DNA of 5,659 nucleotides, taken from positions 1 through 5,659 of the forward strand of contig DFDT01000126.1 in NCBI GenBank assembly GCA_002368865.1, given 5' to 3'. Origin of the DNA: Lachnospiraceae bacterium UBA3821. GTDB taxonomy: Bacteria > Bacillota > Clostridia > Lachnospirales > Lachnospiraceae. Positions 1 to 5,017 of this stretch are shown here, piece after piece. Position 1 is the first letter of the stretch, and every line of letters starts with the position of its first letter. The notes below the pieces were generated by a model, which saw only the letters and a program-made list of their open reading frames with translations, was not told the origin of the DNA and ran no database searches. The translations under genes and the position numbers were made by a program.

Positions 1-786
1 ACAGAGATCAAGGTGCCCGGTCCCGGCAAGGCAGAGTTGGTGTTTACTGCAGAGGACGGCACTGAGACCAGAGAGCTGATCCACAATTTCACCGGCGCAG
101 GCATCATCCAGGGAATCCACAATACCGAGAAATCTATTTCCAGTTTCGCGAGAGCATGCTTCGGCTATGCCATCGACACCAAGCAGGATCTGTGGTTTGC
201 CACAAAGGATACGATCTCCAAGAAGTATGACCACACCTTTAAGGATATTTTCCAGGAGATTTACGACAACGAGTACAAGGCAAAATTTGAGGAGCTGGGC
301 ATCGAATATTTCTATACACTGATTGATGACGCAGTGGCCCGCGTGATCCGCTCTGAGGGCGGTTTCATCTGGGCGTGCAAGAACTATGACGGTGATGTGA
401 TGTCCGACATGGTGGCTACAGCTTACGGCGATCTGTCCATGATGACGTCCGTGCTGGTTTCCCCCAGCGGTGTGTACGAGTATGAGGCAGCGCATGGAAC
501 CGTGCAGCGCCATTATTACAAGCACCTGAAGGGCGAGGAGACCTCCACCAACTCCATCGCGACGATCTTTGCGTGGAGCGGTGCTTTGAGAAAGCGCGGT
601 GAGCTGGATAATATCCCGGAGCTGATGACTTTCGCGGACAAGCTGGAGCAGGCCTGCATCAAGACCGTGGAGGACGGCAAGATGACCAAGAGCCTGTCCA
701 TGATCTCCACCTGCGAGAACCCCGTGATCCTGAACAGTCTGGAGTTCATTCAGGCGATCCGGGAGACGCTGGATACTTTGTTGTAA
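1..786 (+). CDS. icd: NADP-dependent isocitrate dehydrogenase, C-terminal part (5' end outside window)
   Basis: Oxidative decarboxylation of isocitrate to 2-oxoglutarate with NADP in the cytoplasm, supplying 2-oxoglutarate for glutamate synthesis. The frame is open from base 1, so the gene is cut by the window edge; 261 residues are visible of roughly 400 usual for the homodimeric eukaryote-like subfamily (as human IDH1). The match is clear: the TK motif holding the catalytic lysine (human K212) is at 205-207; LIDD gives the metal-binding aspartate (D252) at 325-327; NYDGDVMSD supplies the D275 and D279 equivalents at 394-396 and 406-408; GTVQRHY at 496-516 carries the Arg/His pair (R314/H315) that binds the NADP 2'-phosphate. 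All key residues in the visible part are intact. The GTG at 13 is an internal valine, not a start. Third positions are GC-rich (ctg, atc, ggc), as in a well-expressed gene. An intrinsic terminator follows 50 bases after the stop. Confidence 0.95.
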   Translation, partial: TEIKVPGPGKAELVFTAEDGTETRELIHNFTGAGIIQGIHNTEKSISSFARACFGYAIDTKQDLWFATKDTISKKYDHTFKDIFQEIYDNEYKAKFEELGIEYFYTLIDDAVARVIRSEGGFIWACKNYDGDVMSDMVATAYGDLSMMTSVLVSPSGVYEYEAAHGTVQRHYYKHLKGEETSTNSIATIFAWSGALRKRGELDNIPELMTFADKLEQACIKTVEDGKMTKSLSMISTCENPVILNSLEFIQAIRETLDTLL

Positions 787-836
787 GACAGCTGGCGTAA
801 TATATTTTACCGTAAAGCAATTTAAAACGAAATAGG

Positions 837-879
837 ACGCACCACGCATAAGGCCAAGCCTGTTGCGCGGTGCGTTTTT
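837..879 (+). terminator. Intrinsic terminator of icd
   Basis: The arms ACGCACCACGC (837-847) and GCGCGGTGCGT (865-875) pair over 11 positions with a single A/C mismatch. Inside the loop AGGC (850-853) can pair with GCCT (857-860) in a second small stem. A run of five T (875-879) follows. It ends only 21 bases before the next start codon, so it separates icd from the downstream genes unless there is read-through. Confidence 0.85.
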
Positions 880-881
880 AC

Positions 882-889
882 AGAGGGGG
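882..889 (+). promoter_or_regulatory. Ribosome binding site of the metallophosphoesterase gene
   Basis: AGAGGGGG lies 11 bases before the ATG at 901, right after the terminator hairpin. It is purine-rich but not a perfect AGGAGG, and the spacing is a little long. No better in-frame start lies nearby, so it supports ATG 901. Confidence 0.55.
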
Positions 890-900
890 CGGCTTCTGAT

Positions 901-1767
901 ATGAATGTAGCTGTTTTATCCGATATTCACGGGAATCACCTTGCGCTTGAGGCGTGTATAGATTATTTGGAAGACAAAAATATTGATGCATTTTTCTTTT
1001 TGGGAGATTATACAGGGGAGTTTCCCGGAATAGAGCAGACAATGCAGATGATATATAAGCTGCAGGCAGAGAAACGATGCTATTTCCTGAGGGGAAACAA
1101 AGAAGACTATCAGCTTATGGGGTTGGGACAGGGACATCCGGAATGGGATGCGTATCCCAGCACAATTGGCATGCTTCGATATGCCGAGGCGCATCTCACC
1201 CAAAGGGACTTGGAATTTTTTAAAAATCTGCCGATCACATTGACAATAAAATTGGAGGGAATGCCGGAAATTGTAATCTGCCATGGTTCTCCGAGAAAGG
1301 TAAACGAGAAGTTTTTGGAAAGTGATAAGCTGATTGAGGAAGTGTTGGCAGAGGTTGAGGCGGATTATATTATCTGCGGACATACCCACAGGACAGCGGA
1401 AGTCACCAGAGGAACAAAGCATATCTGGAATCCGGGTTCGGTCGGGATGCCTAGCGATGTGCCGTACGGATTTCGGTTTCTGATCCTGCATGGCGATGAC
1501 GGTAAATGGATACCGCAATTTGTATTTTTGAGAGCCAATACGGAACAGATTCTTCAGAAAATGAGGCAGGCAGGTTTATTTGAAATTGCGCCTTATTGGA
1601 CAAGACTTACAGAATATATGGTTAGAAACGGGAATGGGAAGCATACCCATGGGAGTGTCCTGAACAGGGCGATGGAACTCTGTAAGGGAAAATACGGAAA
1701 ATGTGTGTGGCCGAAGGTGCCGGAGGAATGTTTCAGGCAGGCGTTTGAGGAATTGGAACAGGGATGA
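901..1767 (+). CDS. YfcE/MJ0936-like metallophosphoesterase with C-terminal extension
   Basis: A calcineurin-like metallophosphoesterase of 288 residues, probably cytoplasmic (no signal peptide or membrane segment). These enzymes use a two-metal centre to hydrolyse phosphomono- or diesters; the substrate cannot be read from the sequence. Visible motifs in order: DIHGN (D8, H10), GDYTG (D36), GNKED (N66), CHGSP (H128), GHTHR (H161, H163) and NPGSVG (177-182), which together make a full metal-ligand set. In the third motif the usual GNH(E/D) reads GNKED, so the His often placed after Asn is a Lys; some YfcE-type enzymes also lack this His. The catalytic core ends near residue 210. The last 75-80 residues are an extension not needed for the fold, rich in basic residues (YMVRNGNGKHTHG and onward) and unrecognised. 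The stop is 18 bases before the small YGPP protein, suggesting co-transcription. Codon third positions are more A/T-rich than in icd. Confidence 0.85.
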   Translation: MNVAVLSDIHGNHLALEACIDYLEDKNIDAFFFLGDYTGEFPGIEQTMQMIYKLQAEKRCYFLRGNKEDYQLMGLGQGHPEWDAYPSTIGMLRYAEAHLTQRDLEFFKNLPITLTIKLEGMPEIVICHGSPRKVNEKFLESDKLIEEVLAEVEADYIICGHTHRTAEVTRGTKHIWNPGSVGMPSDVPYGFRFLILHGDDGKWIPQFVFLRANTEQILQKMRQAGLFEIAPYWTRLTEYMVRNGNGKHTHGSVLNRAMELCKGKYGKCVWPKVPEECFRQAFEELEQG

Positions 1768-1770
1768 TCT

Positions 1771-1778
1771 GGGGAGGG
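1771..1778 (+). promoter_or_regulatory. Ribosome binding site deciding the small-protein start
   Basis: GGGGAGGG ends 7 bases before ATG 1786, an ideal distance, and only 1 base before the in-frame TTG at 1780. The site therefore selects ATG 1786 and gives the N-terminus MKKRLLKK. Confidence 0.75.
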
Positions 1779-1785
1779 CTTGCGG

Positions 1786-2100
1786 ATGAAAAAGAGATTG
1801 TTAAAAAAGGGAGTTTTGGCTGGAACGATTTTTACGGCGGCGTTGAATTTTAATGCCTGTGCTTACGGACCGCCTGGAGGAATGTATATGCCGGAGGATA
1901 CCACGTCGGAGCATACGAACCTTTCCGAAGAGGTGGAAAGTTCTGAGATGACGTCCGCAGATAGCGGTGAAAAGGAAGAAAACGAAGAAAACGAAGAGAG
2001 CGGCGAGAGCATAGAAAGCAGCTTCTTGCAGGACTCGGATTTCGATCCTTCGCGTAATTTTGAAGCGACGGTCTACGGCCCTCCGGAGGTATTCCGGTAA
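1786..2100 (+). CDS. Small exported, lipoprotein-like peptide with twin YGPP motifs; candidate radical SAM substrate
   Basis: A 104-residue protein of unknown function. Residues 1-8 are basic (MKKRLLKK), residues 9-20 hydrophobic, and a lone Cys25 follows in LNFNAC, so it looks like a lipoprotein signal peptide. The lipobox is poor: Phe at -3 and Asn at -2 are not typical, so lipidation is uncertain. CAYGPP begins at Cys25. Residues 33-90 form a disordered linker with 20 Glu/Asp, only one Lys and one Arg, and many Ser/Thr. The C-terminus ends in VYGPPEVFR. The ten-residue module NFxAxxYGPP occurs twice (residues 21-30 and 91-100). The next gene encodes a radical SAM/SPASM enzyme, which recalls the radical SAM/lipoprotein pairs of families TIGR04133/TIGR04134 (recalled, not searched). 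Inference: the YGPP segments are recognised or modified by that enzyme. The low complexity makes homology-based naming weak, but start, Shine-Dalgarno site and operon position support a real gene. Confidence 0.8.
   Translation: MKKRLLKKGVLAGTIFTAALNFNACAYGPPGGMYMPEDTTSEHTNLSEEVESSEMTSADSGEKEENEENEESGESIESSFLQDSDFDPSRNFEATVYGPPEVFR
1846..1875 (+). repeat. NFxAxxYGPP module, copy 1 (at the lipobox)
   Basis: Encodes NFNACAYGPP, residues 21-30 of the small protein. It shares 7 of 10 residues with copy 2 at 2056-2085, but only 19 of 30 bases. Four of the seven identical residues use different synonymous codons. The Cys that may be lipidated lies inside this copy. Confidence 0.75.
1975..1998 (+). 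repeat. Short in-frame tandem repeat encoding Glu-Glu-Asn
   Basis: The 9-base unit GAAGAAAAC occurs twice in a row (1975-1983, 1984-1992) and is followed by a partial unit GAAGAG. It encodes EENEENEE in the acidic linker. Such a repeat can expand or contract in steps of three residues without breaking the frame. Confidence 0.7.
2056..2085 (+). repeat. NFxAxxYGPP module, copy 2 (near the C-terminus)
   Basis: Encodes NFEATVYGPP, residues 91-100, four residues before the C-terminus. The Cys of copy 1 is a Thr here (residue 95), so this copy has no lipobox and presents the YGPP motif alone. Confidence 0.75.
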
Positions 2101-2132
2101 TTTGCAGTATATTATATTGGTTGATCTATATT

Positions 2133-2138
2133 GGGTGA
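2133..2138 (+). promoter_or_regulatory. Weak ribosome binding site of the radical SAM gene
   Basis: GGGTGA sits 4 bases before ATG 2143 and matches only part of the AGGAGGTGA consensus. It is the only purine cluster close to the start and lies downstream of the in-frame TTG at 2131, so ATG 2143 is preferred. A weak site would keep enzyme levels below those of the small protein, which has a strong site; that is inference. Confidence 0.5.
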
Positions 2139-2142
2139 TTTT

Positions 2143-3246
2143 ATGGAAATCATTAAAGTAAAACATTTGGAACAATTACATGATTACAGGCAACAGCTGC
2201 GCAGGTCTCCAAGACTGCGCAGACTTTTTCTGGAGTTGACGCTGCGGTGTAATGAGAATTGCCTGCATTGCGGCAGCCGCTGCGGCGAGGCAGGGAACCG
2301 GGCTTTCTGGCAGTCCGGTCAAATCAATGCTGATACAGCAAAGACAGAACTGTCCACGGAGGACTATCATGCTTTCCTGGACAAAGTGAAAGCAGACTTT
2401 GCAGAGGCGCTTCCCATGTTGTGTATCACCGGCGGAGAACCCCTGCTGCGGCAGGATTATTTTGAGATTATGGAGTATGCTCACAGGCTGGGGTTTACCT
2501 GGGGGATGACCAGCAACGGCACTCTGATCACAGAAGAGGTGGCCAAAAGACTGAAGACTGCGGGAATGAGTACAATCTCCGTGAGTATTGACGGGACGGA
2601 AGCCATCCATAATACATTCCGCCGCAGCAAGGACGGATTTGCGCGGACAGTGGAGGGCGTGCGCAATCTCATGAAACAAGGCTTTGAGGCGGTTCAGGTT
2701 ACCACTGTGGTGACGAAGAAGAGTCTGGGGTGTCTGGATGAATTGTTTCAATTGATGTTAGACCTGGATGTGGATTCCTGGCGGGTCATCGGCATTGAGC
2801 CTATCGGCAGGGCGCTGGAGCTGGAGGGCTATGCGCTGAGCGATGCTGAACAGCGGCAGATGCTTAACTATATCCGGGCAAAACGGCAGGAGGGGTATCC
2901 GGTGACCTACGGCTGTTCCCATTTCCTGGGACTTGACTATGAGCGGGAGGTACGGGACTGGTATTTCCTGTGCAATGCGGGGATCTACACCGCCAGCATT
3001 ATGGCGAACGGCGATATCGGCGCCTGTCTGGACATTGAGCGCAGACCGGAGACGATACAGGGCAATATTTTTCGGGATGATTTTAAGCAGGTGTGGACGG
3101 AGCGGTTCCAAATTTTCAGGACATCGTTAGCGGAACAGAGTGAAAAATGCTCTGCCTGCCCTGAACGGAGATACTGTGAGGGCGGCTCTTATCACAGCTG
3201 GGATTATGACCGGAGAGAGCAGCGGATGTGTTTCTGCAATCCCTAG
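2143..3246 (+). CDS. Radical SAM/SPASM enzyme, likely peptide- or protein-modifying
   Basis: A 367-residue cytoplasmic enzyme. A basic N-terminal stretch (residues 11-28) leads into the radical SAM barrel: CNENCLHC gives the CX3CX2C motif (C36, C40, C43) that binds the SAM-cleaving 4Fe-4S cluster, with a further C47; ITGGEP (95-100) is the SAM-binding GGE motif; TSNGTLI and SVSIDG (145-151) are the usual strand motifs. The C-terminal SPASM domain shows C277-X12-G-X4-C295, then C336-X2-C339-X5-C345, and C363/C365 at the end. These bind auxiliary clusters. The fourth Cys of the usual CX2CX5CX3C is Ser349 (CEGGS). SPASM enzymes such as AlbA, PqqE and anSME modify peptides or proteins. Its partner is probably the YGPP protein, whose gene ends 42 bases upstream. 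The closest remembered family is TIGR04133, the radical SAM partner of a putative lipoprotein; this was not searched. The exact reaction cannot be told. Sulfatase maturase is unlikely because no sulfatase gene is nearby. Confidence 0.88.
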   Translation: MEIIKVKHLEQLHDYRQQLRRSPRLRRLFLELTLRCNENCLHCGSRCGEAGNRAFWQSGQINADTAKTELSTEDYHAFLDKVKADFAEALPMLCITGGEPLLRQDYFEIMEYAHRLGFTWGMTSNGTLITEEVAKRLKTAGMSTISVSIDGTEAIHNTFRRSKDGFARTVEGVRNLMKQGFEAVQVTTVVTKKSLGCLDELFQLMLDLDVDSWRVIGIEPIGRALELEGYALSDAEQRQMLNYIRAKRQEGYPVTYGCSHFLGLDYEREVRDWYFLCNAGIYTASIMANGDIGACLDIERRPETIQGNIFRDDFKQVWTERFQIFRTSLAEQSEKCSACPERRYCEGGSYHSWDYDRREQRMCFCNP

Positions 3247-3270
3247 AATGTTTTGTGAGATGCAGAGAGG

Positions 3271-3277
3271 AAGGAGG
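3271..3277 (+). promoter_or_regulatory. Ribosome binding site of the HEAT-like gene
   Basis: AAGGAGG is near-consensus and ends 11 bases before ATG 3289. A second purine patch AGGG (3281-3284) lies closer. No earlier in-frame ATG fits, so the start at 3289 is supported. Confidence 0.65.
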
Positions 3278-3288
3278 CAGAGGGCAGG

Positions 3289-4944
3289 ATGTGGTTTCAA
3301 AAGAAATCATCGCTTGTACAGGCGATTTCCATTCAGACGGAGAAAAAAGGTTTTGTGCAATATATCCACACAACTGCACTGCCGGAATTCCGCGGCGGAC
3401 GATATGGCTTTGCAAATGAGCTGCAGAAAATTTTTCTGTTTGCGGATGCGGAGCATGACCAGAAGGAAATAGCGGCCTGTTTTTTGGATAAAATACAGGC
3501 ATTTACCATGCGGGAACTGCTCCGGTTTACGGAGGCGACAAGATGCTTTTATGCGGAAGAATATAATTATGCTTCGAACTGGCAGGCATGGCGCGATGCG
3601 CTTCGCAATGTCCGGCACAAGCGGGAGGACTTTTCTTTTCTGTCAGATCAGGAATATCTGGCAATGCTCTGCATGGGCACGCTTCACAGCAATGGCTATT
3701 ACAGGCAGATGTGCATTGAGGCGTTGCGGGATTGTGGATCAGGAATGGGATTGTATTCGGAACGGTATGGCATCGGGTTGTCATTGCTTATTTTTTATCT
3801 GTTGCGGGTCAATGATTGGGTGGAGGAAGTCCGAGAGTCTGCTTTTGCGGCAGCAATTGCAGAGACGGAGCAGGCTGATGGGATCAATTTGTTGTTTTCC
3901 CTTCCGATTTTGGAAAAGCTGCTTGCAGGAGGGCGGCGTAATCGGACACAGGCAGAAACTTTGCAGGGGCAATTTGCGGAAAATTTAAAAAGAAAGCTGA
4001 CACAGGCAGATTTTAAGCAGATTCCGAGGCTGGAAATACAGATCCGCAATGCTTTGTACAGGCTTTGTTTGACGAGAGCGTTTTTATTGAAAGAACAGAT
4101 GTGGTTCTTGCTTGTGCGGGAGCGTACCGGTTATGGGGTACGGCTGCTTTTTGCGGGCATACAGAAACGGTATGGATTTACGGATTCGGAATTGGAAAGT
4201 TGTCTTCAGAGTAAAAATGCGCAGGTACGCCTGCTTGCACTACAGGAAAAGTATGAGCGACTGCAAAACTCATGGCCTGAGTTGGAACGGATGTTGTTGG
4301 ATAAGGCGGCGAGAATCAGGTTTTGGGTTCGGTATATTTTGATCCGACATGAAAAAAAGGATATACTTGTATTCTATAAAGCGGAGCTGCAAAAAGCGGC
4401 GACGCCGATCTGCCTGCGGTGCATTGGTGAGACGGGCAGTGATGCAGACATTGGGTTGATCGAATCCTATCTCTCGGTTTCGGATTATCGGCTTGTAAAA
4501 GCGGCTCTTTTTGCGTATGCAGAGATTCGAAAAGAGGAGGGGGCAGATCTGTATTGGGATTATCTGACGGGAGAGGATAGGCGTCTTTGCCGTGCCGCCT
4601 ATAAAATTATACGGTCCTATCATGTTCACTATCCGGAAAAAAGATTATATGAAACTTTTGTGCAGTATAGAGGAGAAGAAAGGGAAAGCGTTTTTCTGAC
4701 TTTGCTGCTGCGGGGAAATTCCTGGAAACGATTGGAGTATTTATTGGAGTTGGTGGATGATCCCCAATTGTCTGAGAAATTCAAAAAAGAAATTCTGCTT
4801 GCCTGCGCTGAACGAAGCATGTATGGCAACATAGATGGGCTTACAGGGGATCGGATCAGGGAAGTTTTGGCACGAAAGAAGGGGGTGCTATCCCGCAAAC
4901 TGGCTGAGGGGATATTGTTTGACTTGAAATATGTAGTGAGATAA
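3289..4944 (+). CDS. HEAT-like alpha-helical repeat protein of unknown function
   Basis: A 551-residue protein with no signal peptide or membrane segment, therefore likely cytoplasmic. I do not recognise a named family. The composition is that of an alpha-solenoid: paired helices with the HEAT signature of a turn followed by (V/I)R-x2-A recur at about residues 136-151 (YYRQMCIEALRDCGS), 176-192 (DWVEEVRESAFAAAIAE), 308-322 (KNAQVRLLALQEKYE), 338-355 (AARIRFWVRYILIRHE), 398-413 (DYRLVKAALFAYAEIR) and 429-444 (EDRRLCRAAYKIIRSY). No catalytic motif is apparent. Such solenoids are usually protein-binding scaffolds, and some HEAT/PBS-lyase-like proteins assist cofactor or lyase reactions. It follows the radical SAM gene by 42 bases on the same strand and is the last gene before the terminator, so a role with the radical SAM/YGPP pair is possible but only inferred. 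Codons are rich in A/T third positions and Leu TTG, unlike icd. Confidence 0.75.
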   Translation: MWFQKKSSLVQAISIQTEKKGFVQYIHTTALPEFRGGRYGFANELQKIFLFADAEHDQKEIAACFLDKIQAFTMRELLRFTEATRCFYAEEYNYASNWQAWRDALRNVRHKREDFSFLSDQEYLAMLCMGTLHSNGYYRQMCIEALRDCGSGMGLYSERYGIGLSLLIFYLLRVNDWVEEVRESAFAAAIAETEQADGINLLFSLPILEKLLAGGRRNRTQAETLQGQFAENLKRKLTQADFKQIPRLEIQIRNALYRLCLTRAFLLKEQMWFLLVRERTGYGVRLLFAGIQKRYGFTDSELESCLQSKNAQVRLLALQEKYERLQNSWPELERMLLDKAARIRFWVRYILIRHEKKDILVFYKAELQKAATPICLRCIGETGSDADIGLIESYLSVSDYRLVKAALFAYAEIRKEEGADLYWDYLTGEDRRLCRAAYKIIRSYHVHYPEKRLYETFVQYRGEERESVFLTLLLRGNSWKRLEYLLELVDDPQLSEKFKKEILLACAERSMYGNIDGLTGDRIREVLARKKGVLSRKLAEGILFDLKYVVR

Positions 4945-4947
4945 ATA

Positions 4948-4993
4948 AAAACTCCGCTGAAGACAAGATAAACATAGTCTTCAGCGGAGTTTT
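4948..4993. terminator. Bidirectional intrinsic terminator between convergent genes
   Basis: ACTCCGCTGAAGAC (4951-4964) pairs perfectly with GTCTTCAGCGGAGT (4977-4990), 14 base pairs around a 12-base A-rich loop. Flanking AAA (4948-4950) and TTT (4991-4993) extend it to 17 pairs. T follows the hairpin on the plus strand (TTTT including the last paired base), and the A run at 4945-4951 gives a U-tract on the minus strand. It ends both the plus-strand cassette (stop at 4944) and the minus-strand hflC-like gene (stop at 5018). Confidence 0.9.
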
Positions 4994-5017
4994 ATCATTT
5001 GCAATTTCTTTTGAAAT

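Noticed and set aside
806..834. Promoter-like TTTACC and an A-rich -10 candidate after icd
   Set aside because: The -10 candidate (GAAATA) is poor and the transcript would run straight into the terminator hairpin at 837-879. The short palindrome TTTAC-C-GTAAA at 806-816 is too small to call an operator.
916..1518. 200-codon open frame on the minus strand
   Set aside because: It lies wholly antisense to the metallophosphoesterase, whose motifs are intact; its translation shows no recognisable motif and no ribosome binding site was seen.
1780..1782. TTG as start of the small protein
   Set aside because: The purine-rich site at 1771-1778 is only 1 base away, too close; ATG 1786 is 7 bases away.
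2102..2132. Promoter-like TTGCAG and TATATT before the radical SAM gene
   Set aside because: The spacer is 19 bases and a transcript would begin almost at the start codon, leaving no room for the ribosome binding site. AT-rich gaps give such matches by chance.
2131..2133. TTG as start of the radical SAM protein
   Set aside because: No ribosome binding site lies before it; ATG 2143 has a weak but positioned GGGTGA.
2176..2751. 191-codon open frame on the minus strand
   Set aside because: It is antisense to the radical SAM core, and its composition (many His, Gln, Pro, Leu) is typical of a mirror frame.
3140..3472. 110-codon plus-strand frame bridging the radical SAM and HEAT-like genes
   Set aside because: It overlaps both genes in another frame, is Arg/Cys-rich with no motif, and the HEAT-like frame has the better ribosome binding site and continues for 551 codons.
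3551..3988. 145-codon plus-strand frame inside the HEAT-like gene
   Set aside because: A shifted frame of the real gene, rich in Cys, Arg and Trp, without a ribosome binding site. The main frame is uninterrupted, so there is no sign of a frameshift.
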